Of a stretch of DNA of 64,000 nucleotides, positions 25,998-33,678 are shown piece by piece. The notes under the pieces were generated by a model. The model was not told the DNA's origin. It did not search any database and saw nothing but the letters and a program-made list of their open reading frames with translations. Within the stretch, counting starts at the first letter, position 1. The number at the start of each line of letters is the position of its first letter. The translations under genes and the position numbers were made by a program. This stretch comes from Candidatus Poribacteria bacterium (GTDB lineage Bacteria > Poribacteria > WGA-4E > WGA-3G), in NCBI GenBank assembly GCA_022821495.1, contig JAJEDN010000072.1, positions 1 to 64,000 on the forward strand. Direction: 5' to 3'.

Positions 25998-26764
25998 GTG
26001 AACGATGTTCGTTTAAATCGGCGATTTGTAGAAACTGACGATGAAGAGGAGGCATGTAGACTACTTTTCAACGCGTATTACGAAACCGTCTTCAACACAG
26101 TTAAAACAAGGCGATGGAATCATCCAGATACCGTCGTGGAACCCGATGAAATCACCAGCGACACGTTCATGAAAGCCGTCAAGAAACGGAAAGAAATCCA
26201 AGAACCGGAGAAGTTGTTGGAGTGGTTGGTAAAAGTCGCGGAGAATCTGATGATCGACGCGATAAGAAAATCACGTCAAACGCGACACTTGGCAGTTTCC
26301 CACTCGACGGTCCATCTGTCAGCGAAGGGACAATGCTCGCAGAAACCGATGCCGAGTACACCGAGACAAATCGGGATCTGGTGGCACAACTCCTCCGTCT
26401 CCTCCAAGATCAGGACCGAGAAATCGTAGACCTGCTACTTGATGAATTAAAGCCCAAAGAGATAGCAGAAAAGATACCCTCAACCTCTGAAGCAGTTCAG
26501 AAAAAATGGGAACGCATCCGCAAGTGGTTGTTTCCCATCGCACGCAACTTAGAAACGTTGATAAACCGTCTTCCAGAGAAGAAGGACAGATGGATTATGG
26601 AACGATACTTGGATGGACAACCGATCTCGGAGATTACAGAAGCACTCGGCATCTCTCATTCCACCGTTGAGAAGACAGTGAAACGTGTGATAGCGGATTG
26701 GAAAAAAGCTGCGAAGAACAATCCCACGGACCCCGTCTCCGCAATGGCTAAGAAGGAAAGATAA
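25998..26764 (+). pseudogene. Frameshifted ECF-type RNA polymerase sigma factor
   Basis: The protein is split over two frames. The first gives sigma region 2: EEEACRLLFNAYYETVFNTVK, ITSDTFMKAVK, LLEWLVKVAENLMIDAIRKSR. The second, from about 26291, gives region 4 and beyond: LLRLLQDQDREIVDLLLDELKPKEIAEKIPSTSEAVQKKWERIRKW and, further on, ISEITEALGISHSTVEKTVKRV. Adding one G to TTGG at 26289-26292 restores RHLGSFPLDG, so a one-base deletion, a sequencing error or programmed slippage are possible. The start is unclear: no good ATG; an in-frame GTG at 25998 is a guess. A 12-bp hairpin with one mismatch follows the stop. Confidence 0.7.
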
Positions 26765-26782
26765 CTTTATCAACCAAAATGG

Positions 26783-26815
26783 CGACACAAACTGGCTTCT
26801 GTTCAGTTGGTGTCG
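26783..26815. terminator. Strong hairpin after the sigma factor gene
   Basis: CGACACAAACTG and CAGTTGGTGTCG pair over 12 positions with one mismatch around a 9-nt loop. It lies 18 bp after the sigma-factor stop. No run of T follows, so it may act as an RNA-stabilising element or a Rho-independent-like terminator of a less usual form. Confidence 0.4.
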
Positions 26816-26890
26816 GCAATCAATTAAGGAACTTCGCAGTTGGTGTGAGTTCACCCAAACGCTATCGTTTGGATAGCAAGTGTAGCCTAA

Positions 26891-26939
26891 TGTCAAAAAA
26901 CGTATCTTTTTGACAATTAATCCTAAAATTTGATACAAT
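26891..26939 (+). promoter_or_regulatory. Promoter with overlapping inverted repeat
   Basis: A 9-bp perfect inverted repeat TGTCAAAAA / TTTTTGACA (26891-26899, 26907-26915) has its right arm ending in the hexamer TTGACA (26910-26915), which is followed 18 bp on by TACAAT (26934-26939). The arrangement looks like an operator laid over a -35 box. A caveat is that the -10 is only 14 bp from the start codon, so the leader would be very short. Confidence 0.4.
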
Positions 26940-26953
26940 GATAGGAGAACCTA

Positions 26954-27364
26954 ATGACAAATACATTAACTTGGAACATCAAACCGATTCAAGTGCCGAA
27001 GTTGACCACAAATTGGCTCAGCGTGATAAGTCTTCTCTTGCTATGCTCGATGGCTTTTGTAACAGCGACCACCATTGCGGAGGCTTGTGAAGAATTAGAA
27101 CGAAAAGCAGCTTCGGCAAAAGCCTTATATGACATAGCATTAGATGCTGCAAAGCTAGCAGTAGCAGCATATGAGTTTTTAGTCGATTCCAACCTTACAG
27201 AAGTAGCAGCAGCTGCAAAGGTGATTGCAGAAGCTGCCATAGCTGTTGCCGAGGCTCAGGGCAACTATTGGATTCAATGTCTAGGAGAAGTACGAGAGTG
27301 CTATGAAGACAAAATCCCAGGTCAGATGGCTAGCGGGAGTTGCGACAGTGGAAGTTGTAGTTAA
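26954..27364 (+). CDS. Secreted alanine-rich helical protein with Cys tail
   Basis: 136 residues, no family recognised. A hydrophobic segment (VISLLLLCSMAFVTATTIAEA, about 24-44) acts as a signal peptide or anchor. The central part is an Ala-rich amphipathic helix (AASAKALYDIALDAAKLAVAAYEF; EVAAAAKVIAEAAIAVAEAQ). The C-terminal end has cysteines at CLGEVRECYED and then SGSCDSGSCS, a repeated SGSC unit at the very end. AGGAG lies 6 nt before the ATG. It follows the sigma-factor gene and precedes a structured RNA element. Function unknown. Confidence 0.7.
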   Translation: MTNTLTWNIKPIQVPKLTTNWLSVISLLLLCSMAFVTATTIAEACEELERKAASAKALYDIALDAAKLAVAAYEFLVDSNLTEVAAAAKVIAEAAIAVAEAQGNYWIQCLGEVRECYEDKIPGQMASGSCDSGSCS

Positions 27365-27396
27365 TTCACCAATATCCTAAATAACTAAATAAGTCA

Positions 27397-27487
27397 GCGC
27401 ATGTAAAGACTGTGTGCGAATGAAGATGTCTACGCCGCGTAGGAACTGCCTTCATTGAAAATAATTGCACATACTTTTTACATGCGC
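27397..27487. ncRNA. 91-nt structured inverted-repeat element (RNA or miniature mobile element)
   Basis: A long hairpin built in segments. An outer 11-bp perfect stem GCGCATGTAAA/TTTACATGCGC is followed by a 7-bp stem TGTGTGC/GCACATA (one wobble), a 7-bp stem AATGAAG/CTTCATT, and a terminal hairpin CTACG-CCG-CGTAG. About 30 base pairs occur in 91 nt, far above chance, and no protein-coding frame crosses it. It sits between two genes on the same strand, beginning 33 bp after the secreted Ala-rich protein. It could be a terminator-like or regulatory RNA, or a MITE. Confidence 0.6.
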
Positions 27488-27571
27488 GATAAGTTTTACC
27501 TGTTTGAAATACACGTTTTCTTTGCTAAAGAAGATTCACTTGATATTGATGCCTAAAAAAGGAGGCGAGAT

Positions 27572-28354
27572 ATGTTACGGAAATTATGGAAACATTTATC
27601 GGGCCCTCTGGGATTTTTGTTCTTTATAGCGATAGCTGGTGTGGTTTGGTATCTTGTATCTGACTACTCACAGAAAAACGCAGAACCTGTGAAGATATAT
27701 CGCCCCGTGGAGCCAGCCAAAAAGGATGATGTTCATACCGCCGATACCCACTTACCTCCGGTAAGCCCAGAAACAGCAAATACCAATACACTTGAAGAAT
27801 CTATCCCAGACTCATCTAAGGATAAGGGTGCCAAAAACGCGGATCCAATTGATACAGCGGATGATGTCCCAGAAGAGCTTGCACAGCAACCACCCGACTC
27901 TGATACTTCTAAACAAACCGACGAAGAAGCTGCAAGAAAAAAAGCAGAAATTCAAGAAAAAATAAACAGATTGAAATCTTTAAACCGTGAAGCGCGACAA
28001 AAAGTAAGAGAAGATATAGGAGATTTAGCTGCAAGATTCAATAGAGCCAAAGAGGAAGATGATCAGCACCTATACACCCTGACAAAAAAACTGAACGCTC
28101 TCTCTGCTAAAGAACAACTCGCTTACTTTGAAGATTTCCTCCGTGAAAAGGTGGACGTTGAGGAGTTTCTCGATACGATGATCTTTGAAAAAGTAAGAGC
28201 TGAAGCAGAAATTCAAGGTGCCCCTGAACAAACGGAGATAATCATTGATAGGATTAAACAATCTATACAACCTCAATTAGAACTTTCTGATGAACAAAGA
28301 GTGGATAGATTTATAGAGAGACTCCGAGGGTATGGATTTGAACCGAAGTTTTGA
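27572..28354 (+). CDS. Membrane-anchored protein with NAEPxxIYxPVxP motif
   Basis: 260 residues, not in a family I can name. One transmembrane helix (about 13-31) is followed by NAEPVKIYRPVEP at 36-48, then a disordered Thr/Asp/Glu/Pro linker to about 110, then a helical domain (KKAEIQEKINRLKSLNREARQKVR; EQRVDRFIERLRGYGF). Topology: short inside end, large part outside. The same motif and layout recur in the protein at 32592, a distant paralog. The gene overlaps the STT3-like gene by 23 bp, suggesting linked expression. AGGAGGCG precedes the ATG. Confidence 0.75.
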   Translation: MLRKLWKHLSGPLGFLFFIAIAGVVWYLVSDYSQKNAEPVKIYRPVEPAKKDDVHTADTHLPPVSPETANTNTLEESIPDSSKDKGAKNADPIDTADDVPEELAQQPPDSDTSKQTDEEAARKKAEIQEKINRLKSLNREARQKVREDIGDLAARFNRAKEEDDQHLYTLTKKLNALSAKEQLAYFEDFLREKVDVEEFLDTMIFEKVRAEAEIQGAPEQTEIIIDRIKQSIQPQLELSDEQRVDRFIERLRGYGFEPKF

Positions 28355-30365
28355 GAGATCAGATTTTTCGCGGCAATATCTACCTTTTTTAGGTTTAGGC
28401 AGCGTTGTACTTCTTGCCTTCTGGATACGTATTCAAGGGATCGAACGCCTCCCCATTGCTCAGTTTACCGAAACGGATGGTTATTTCTACTACTGGCAGG
28501 CTTCCTTGATTTCGGAAGACGGAAGCCTGCCTGCACGCGATATGCACCGGTGGTTGCCACTCGGTAGAGATTTAGGACAAACCCTAAATCTTTACGGCTA
28601 CGTCCTCGCGTACACCCACAAAACCGTCTCACAGATTTTTCCAAACATCACACTTTATCACGTCTGCCTCTACATGCCTGTAGTCTGCTTCAGCCTCGGT
28701 CTCGGCACGCTCTGTCATTACCTGTACCACACCTACGGACTTCTCTTTTCAAGTATAGTGGGTGTGCTTTTGGCAACGCTGCCCGGCAGCATCGAACGCT
28801 CCACCGCAGGCTTCGGTGACCGTGACGCATTTTGTCTGATGCTCGGTATCCTTACCGTTGTGTCCTATCTCTCATCCCTCCAAACAGAAACACCACGCAA
28901 ACATCTGATTTGGACGCTTGCCAGTGGTTTTATTGTTTTCCTCGGTGGTATCAGTTGGGAAGGTTTTGGTGTGTTTCTGAGTATCATCATCGTTGTGGAA
29001 CTCTACCGGTTTCTCACATCCGAAACAGAGGAAGGATTAGGACTTTATGCCCTGTGGGTGTGCTGCTTTGCTCCAACACTTTACCTCGTCTCACCAGCAT
29101 ATAGAAATGGCTATGGCTTCGCAGAACACCTTGCAGCATTTGTTCTCATACCGCCTATTGTCCTTTTGGCAATGCGCTCGATTCGGTATCTGCTCATCTC
29201 AAAAATCCACCGCTTGCGTCCACACACACGCACCTTGTCACTCGGATTGATACTTACGAGTGCTGCCCTTATCCTCAGCTATGTCTGGATACAACAAAAG
29301 ACCTTTGCGGATACCACCGTCCCGCTAAGCCAAAATGCTGTGATGACGGCAATGACAGAACTCCGAAACCCGCATTTCGGATATTGGGTCTTCAGATATG
29401 GCGGCGTCTTTATCCTTGGCAGTCTTGGGTTAATAGTCGCCAGTAAACGTTATTGGAATCAGACCTGCCTGCTCGTCCCGCTCGTCCTTTTCATTGCTAC
29501 CACCTTTTTCCGAGAGTCGCTCGAAAAACATCTCTGGGACGCATCCCACGGCACTTTTTTCTTTTCCATTGCTGTTATCTGTACAGGCATAGGGTTTCTG
29601 ATCTCTGCATGGCTCCAAAAATCTAATGAACCGCGTCTGATGACGATAGTCGCCTTTATGGCGTGGTTCATTTTCTGGATTGCACTTTCGCGGGATGCCA
29701 AACGCTACGACTTCTTTATCGGCGTGTCACTCGCCTTCTTCGCAGCGGAAATGATAACCTTCTTTTCCAACACACTGAGTCGTTTCGTGAAACAGCACCG
29801 ACAACGCGCTGTCCTGGAAACGGGTGTCGCAGTCGTTCTACTGGCTGGAATACTATTCTTACCACCCCTCGGCGCACACGCAAAGCGTTCCATTTATGCT
29901 GCAACTCGTATGCGGAAGGCTACACCCACAACCGATGTGGCAAACGCATTACATTGGATGAAAACAGCACTTCCTAACACCGCTATCGTCGCCGCACATT
30001 GGGGTTATGGTAGTCAACTTAACGTACTTGGCGGAGTCAAAACCATCATAGACCAAGACACCTATCTCCAAAACTGGATACTTCTCTATAACCAACATGT
30101 CCACAACGCGACATCCGAACGCGAGGCTTTGGAATACCTAAAGACACATGGGGCAACACACATTCTGCTCACAAAAAAGGATCCTCAAATATCCTTTTTA
30201 CGCGAACAATTGAGCGATGCGTTTGTTCCTGCCTACCCCAGAGAACAATTTACCGAGGCAAACGTAAACGTTTGGGAAATTCACTATCCACCGGACATCC
30301 AAACCGATCTGAAATACCTTGAAACAGGCTTCTCAGAAATAGACGCTGTTTTAGAATTTGAATAA
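28332..30365 (+). CDS. STT3/PglB-like oligosaccharyltransferase
   Basis: 677 residues, about a dozen transmembrane helices. Acidic motifs expected in STT3 are seen: FTETDGYFYYW (first loop Asp) near residue 40 and TAGFGDRDAFCLML near 160. The C-terminal periplasmic domain holds AAHWGYGSQLNVLGGVKTIIDQD-like sequence near 560, aligning with the WWDYG region but reading HWGYG, so the sequon-binding Asp is replaced. It would transfer a lipid-linked glycan to an asparagine, or act on another acceptor. It is followed 2 bp later by a CDP-alcohol phosphatidyltransferase and overlaps the membrane-anchored protein before it. Confidence 0.75.
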   Translation: MDLNRSFERSDFSRQYLPFLGLGSVVLLAFWIRIQGIERLPIAQFTETDGYFYYWQASLISEDGSLPARDMHRWLPLGRDLGQTLNLYGYVLAYTHKTVSQIFPNITLYHVCLYMPVVCFSLGLGTLCHYLYHTYGLLFSSIVGVLLATLPGSIERSTAGFGDRDAFCLMLGILTVVSYLSSLQTETPRKHLIWTLASGFIVFLGGISWEGFGVFLSIIIVVELYRFLTSETEEGLGLYALWVCCFAPTLYLVSPAYRNGYGFAEHLAAFVLIPPIVLLAMRSIRYLLISKIHRLRPHTRTLSLGLILTSAALILSYVWIQQKTFADTTVPLSQNAVMTAMTELRNPHFGYWVFRYGGVFILGSLGLIVASKRYWNQTCLLVPLVLFIATTFFRESLEKHLWDASHGTFFFSIAVICTGIGFLISAWLQKSNEPRLMTIVAFMAWFIFWIALSRDAKRYDFFIGVSLAFFAAEMITFFSNTLSRFVKQHRQRAVLETGVAVVLLAGILFLPPLGAHAKRSIYAATRMRKATPTTDVANALHWMKTALPNTAIVAAHWGYGSQLNVLGGVKTIIDQDTYLQNWILLYNQHVHNATSEREALEYLKTHGATHILLTKKDPQISFLREQLSDAFVPAYPREQFTEANVNVWEIHYPPDIQTDLKYLETGFSEIDAVLEFE

Positions 30366-30367
30366 AA

Positions 30368-30919
30368 ATGTTAGCAAACATCATTACACTCTCTCGCCTA
30401 TTCTCAACCTTTGTTGTGCTTGCCCTGTTCGGCAGACACCGAAAACTTGACCTCTACCTCTCCGCAACCCTTGGACTTATCTTTATTCTCGATGCCGTTG
30501 ACGGCACCATCGCCCGCAGACGCAACGAGACCACCCAAATCGGCGAAATCCTTGACTCCCTCGCCGACAGAATTATTGAAAACACTTTTTGGATCTACTT
30601 CACCGCGAAGGGACACCTCCCCATCTGGATGCCAATCGTTGTCATGGCACGTGGTTTTACCACCGATGCCTTGCAAAAAGTTTTCGGCTACCCTAACAGC
30701 GGATGGACCCACGCCCTCACGCGTTCGCGCATGAGCCGTGCCCTCTACGGCAGCGTCAAAATGCTCGCCTTCAGCAGCCTCGCCAGCGCGACAGTTTTCA
30801 ATAACGCTACTCTCTCGACCACAAGCCACATCCTCGCAACGTTTGCCGTTGGGTTCTGTCTCCTTCGCGGACTCCCCTTCTTTTTCATCAGGAAAACATC
30901 ATGTCCACCCAGCCCATAA
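30368..30919 (+). CDS. CDP-alcohol phosphatidyltransferase
   Basis: 183 residues, inner membrane. The complete catalytic signature D-x2-DG-x2-AR-x8-G-x3-D-x3-D is present at D42, D45, G46, A49, R50, G59, D63 and D67 in a helix-loop context, with hydrophobic helices around it. It would transfer a phosphatidyl or phospho-alcohol group from a CDP-alcohol, as in phosphatidylglycerol-phosphate synthase; the acceptor is not deducible. It sits 2 bp after the STT3-like gene, so it might make a lipid carrier or modify glycans in the same pathway. Confidence 0.85.
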   Translation: MLANIITLSRLFSTFVVLALFGRHRKLDLYLSATLGLIFILDAVDGTIARRRNETTQIGEILDSLADRIIENTFWIYFTAKGHLPIWMPIVVMARGFTTDALQKVFGYPNSGWTHALTRSRMSRALYGSVKMLAFSSLASATVFNNATLSTTSHILATFAVGFCLLRGLPFFFIRKTSCPPSP

Positions 30920-31410
30920 AACACATCGGCACCGGTTTCGCAGGTCTTGTCCTCGCCATACTCTTTTCGCTCCACACCGCCACGCACCCCGAAAACACAA
31001 CGATAACCGTCAAAACACAAAAGCCCCCGACAGGCGGCACAACTCCGCGGCGTGCCCGCTTCCAATCTTCCACCCGCCCAAATGAAGATATGGCATTAAA
31101 ACATTTTCAGAACTCCGATTTCTACCGCACGATCATTGATAACAATCTCTTTCGTCCGTTGGGTTGGACACCGCCACGCCCAAAAGAACCCTATCGCTTG
31201 CTTGGAACCATCATCCCCGTAGACGCGAAGACACCTTCGAGAGCCATCATCCAAAACACCGTAGGAAATCAGACACACATCGTCACTATCGGTGATACAC
31301 TTGACACCGACACCCACATCACCGACATCCAAACCAAGCACGTCACGCTGAAAAAGAATGGACAGCAGCGGCAGCTGACACTCAAAAGCAGTTTCCTCCA
31401 GCGTCGGTGA
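30901..31410 (+). CDS. GspC-like (type II secretion/pilus) inner-membrane protein
   Basis: 169 residues. A single transmembrane helix near residues 12-24 (AGLVLAILFSLHTA) is followed by a linker and a C-terminal beta-rich domain. This has IIDNNLFRPLGW, then YRLLGTIIPVD, SRAIIQNTVGNQTHIVTIGDTLD and HVTLKKNGQQRQLTL, the pattern of the GspC homology region. GspC couples the inner-membrane platform to the secretin in type II secretion. No other Gsp gene is here, so this is a stand-alone or degenerate relative. It overlaps the preceding gene by 19 bp. Confidence 0.6.
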   Translation: MSTQPIKHIGTGFAGLVLAILFSLHTATHPENTTITVKTQKPPTGGTTPRRARFQSSTRPNEDMALKHFQNSDFYRTIIDNNLFRPLGWTPPRPKEPYRLLGTIIPVDAKTPSRAIIQNTVGNQTHIVTIGDTLDTDTHITDIQTKHVTLKKNGQQRQLTLKSSFLQRR

Positions 31411-31777
31411 TGTCAATCCGAAGTGAATATTACTTCATTAACAGAACTTGGGTTTTGGATTGAAAACGCTGCTATAAACATAACGTCCCTACGGGACTGA
31501 AGAGGTTTTTGAAACCTTCAAAGTTTCCGCGTAGGATCCGGTTCGGTTAGGAATGCAGGTTGCATTTAGGTGAGTACACCACAAAACCGAACCTACCGGA
31601 CCTGGGGCGGAGGCAGTTATTTTTTCTAATATTGGCAATGAATCCGAAGATAAACGCTTGGAAAAGTGCAAAGTTTTGTTGATTGAATAAAGGTCGAAAA
31701 TCTGATAGAATATCTCCTAACCAGGAAAGAAGGTTCATTTTTCACGATCCTTTCAAAATATGGTTAAGGCGTTTCTC
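31411..31777. other. Intergenic repeat region
   Basis: 367 bp with no gene. It holds a perfect hairpin GTCCC-TAC-GGGAC at 31485-31497. About 31533-31605 an imperfect inverted repeat occurs, with CCGGTTCGGTT and AACCGAACCTACCGG as its arms. One arm carries GGTTAGGAATGCA, also found in reverse near 25815-25835. Looks like dispersed, non-coding repeat material, perhaps a short miniature element. Confidence 0.5.
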
Positions 31778-32554
31778 ATGAAAACAGTTTTCAGTGTACT
31801 CATTTGTCTCTTCAGTCTGTCGTTTTTTTTCGGTTGTGGAGAAACAGACCAACCCGTGGAAACCATAGTCCCCCGTCAGTCGTCGATGATGTCTATTCCC
31901 TCTTTAGACATAGAATACTATCCGCCGGGGTGGGTACGACTCACGGATAGTGATGTCGCAGAACTGTTAACATTTAAGTTCCCTGATGACTTATGGCAAA
32001 CCAAAGACCCAGAGCTCTTAGAAAAATACTTTGAAGCCGAAGTCTTGCGAACGCATGGAGATACGCGGCACACCCGATTTTACATAGAGTATGGCAGAAA
32101 CAAAGTTTCAACGCCCGAGATCGGATTGGCTTTCGCGCGGACGGTCTATTTTCTCTGGCCGAATGAGCAGAATAAAAGATTCATTGACGAGGTCCTAAAG
32201 GATCTCCCGGAATATGAAGATCCGGCCGAAAATCACCCTTCAGGTCAACCGATAAATGATGGACAACTCGATAAGAGGGAAAAAGAAAGACATGCTGCAC
32301 TTTTAGAAAAGCACGGAGATATTCCAGAAGTTGATATTGTTGTGCGTTTTGAGATGAAAGTCAGAAATAATCAACCGTTAACAATTGATGATGTCTTTGC
32401 TTATCGTCAAGCACGCTTTAAGTTGGAGCCTGACAATGAGCGAAATCGCGTTCTTTTAGAAGCGTATCTACAGGCGAAAGCCAACGGAGAGCCACTCGAG
32501 TCTGTAGATGAGAGAAAAGTGCTTGAAGAGTGGCGAAAAGCTGAAGAAGAATGA
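31778..32554 (+). CDS. Hypothetical lipoprotein, Glu-rich C-terminus
   Basis: 258 residues, family unknown. A signal peptide ending in a lipobox FFGC (SLSFFFGC) marks it as a lipoprotein. The mature part contains SLDIEYYPPGWVRLTDSDV, LARTVYFLW-like helical stretches and charged helices (DKREKERHAALLEKHGD). The C-terminus is a lysine/glutamate helix (VDERKVLEEWRKAEEE). An AAGG about 9 nt upstream supports the ATG at 31778 over an ATG at 31760. The next gene, encoding a membrane-anchored paralog, starts 37 bp later and may share its transcript. Confidence 0.65.
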   Translation: MKTVFSVLICLFSLSFFFGCGETDQPVETIVPRQSSMMSIPSLDIEYYPPGWVRLTDSDVAELLTFKFPDDLWQTKDPELLEKYFEAEVLRTHGDTRHTRFYIEYGRNKVSTPEIGLAFARTVYFLWPNEQNKRFIDEVLKDLPEYEDPAENHPSGQPINDGQLDKREKERHAALLEKHGDIPEVDIVVRFEMKVRNNQPLTIDDVFAYRQARFKLEPDNERNRVLLEAYLQAKANGEPLESVDERKVLEEWRKAEEE

Positions 32555-32591
32555 ACACGAATCGGATGGGCGAGAGAAAAAGAGGTAAAAT

Positions 32592-33332
32592 ATGCGAAAG
32601 TTAGAGAAATCTAAAAAGAAATGGACTCTCCCTATTATCATATTAGGTGGACTGTGTTTTGTTGTCTTAGGTGCTGTTACTTGGTACTTCGGTTATGTCC
32701 GCCCTCGGGTAAATGCCGAACCTATTCGGATATATAAACCTGTCCAACCTACGCAAAAAATAACTACTGGAGCAACGGAAAAAGCGCAGACAGCTACACC
32801 TACTGACACTAATATGGATACCAATCAAGACGTTTTCGTTAAAACTGAAGGGGCATCATCTCACAAAACTTCAGAAAAAATGGCTACGGATGAAAATGGT
32901 GATTCGGTCAACTTACCTAATGAAACGCAACAGATGTCCTCCGAACAAGACGAGCAGGAACGCTTGAGAAAACGCAAAAGGCAAGAAGAGTATGAGAGAA
33001 TAGTAGCAGAAGGTGAAATACTTCTAAACATGGCATCAGGAGTACTGGCTCGGCATGAAATCACTACAGATTTTTTGGATAACTTTTTGTTAGACTTGGA
33101 AGATGGTATGCCGGAAGAAGAACTGCGTCGTCAAATAGACATTTATTTCGACACGGTAATGCCGCGCATCGTGGAACAGTTGAAGAAACTACCTACTGAA
33201 ACACAACGCGAATTTTCTGCGCTTTTACTATCAACAGTATCCACAGAGATGGAATCCCCAGAGGAAGCCGAAAAATTACAGAATCGGATGTCAGAATTAC
33301 TCCGAACACATGGCGTTCAACTTCCCGATTAA
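32592..33332 (+). CDS. Membrane-anchored protein with NAEPxxIYxPVxP motif (paralog)
   Basis: 246 residues, no named family. A basic start KLEKSKKKW leads to a transmembrane helix (about 12-34), then NAEPIRIYKPVQP at 41-53, a Thr/Glu/Asp/Ser-rich disordered region and a helical C-terminal domain (DEQERLRKRKRQEEYERIVAEGE; DFLDNFLLDLEDGMPEEEL; EEAEKLQNRMSELLRTHGV). Same plan as the protein at 27572. It follows a lipoprotein gene, so all three may belong to one envelope system. A hairpin lies 99 bp downstream. Confidence 0.72.
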   Translation: MRKLEKSKKKWTLPIIILGGLCFVVLGAVTWYFGYVRPRVNAEPIRIYKPVQPTQKITTGATEKAQTATPTDTNMDTNQDVFVKTEGASSHKTSEKMATDENGDSVNLPNETQQMSSEQDEQERLRKRKRQEEYERIVAEGEILLNMASGVLARHEITTDFLDNFLLDLEDGMPEEELRRQIDIYFDTVMPRIVEQLKKLPTETQREFSALLLSTVSTEMESPEEAEKLQNRMSELLRTHGVQLPD

Positions 33333-33576
33333 GGTACCTCTTGGGGGATATTGCATGAAAGATACCTACTTCCTATACACCGAAATAGACCATACACTAC
33401 AACTTCAATAAACATCATCGCAAACACCATAACACGCTTTCGCGTGTTCTTAACCTTCCAAAGAAACGTTTCCGCTTATCATTAAAAATCATATCAATCA
33501 CAGAAATCACAGTTCAGATTTCAACAGCACGTCCCACCCATAACCGAGTACCAATAACTGCCAATTCCGATAACCC
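33333..33576. other. Intergenic region with a hairpin
   Basis: Noncoding. At 33431-33448 AACACGC-TTTC-GCGTGTT is a perfect 7-bp hairpin with a 4-nt loop followed by CTTAACC, perhaps a weak terminator for the preceding gene. Nothing else was recognised before the ribokinase promoter. Confidence 0.5.
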
Positions 33577-33606
33577 TTGACAACGGCACTTTATGTCAAC
33601 TATAAT
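33577..33606 (+). promoter_or_regulatory. Sigma-70 promoter of ribokinase
   Basis: TTGACA at 33577-33582 and TATAAT at 33601-33606 are exact consensus hexamers with an 18-bp spacer. They are about 72 bp before the ATG, with AAGGAT as ribosome binding site, so this is a convincing promoter. Confidence 0.65.
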
Positions 33607-33678
33607 TATCAAAAATCGTTCCTTATAATAGCAAGTTTTTGGCTTGCAAGCTACACTAAAAGACAAGGATAAACCGTG

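Noticed and set aside
30404..31085. Open frames on both strands over the CDP-alcohol phosphatidyltransferase gene
   Set aside because: The plus-strand frame with the complete DxxDGxxAR signature explains the region.
33333..33675. Small gene 33514-33741 on the minus strand
   Set aside because: It overlaps the ribokinase promoter and start, and has no ribosome site or family resemblance.
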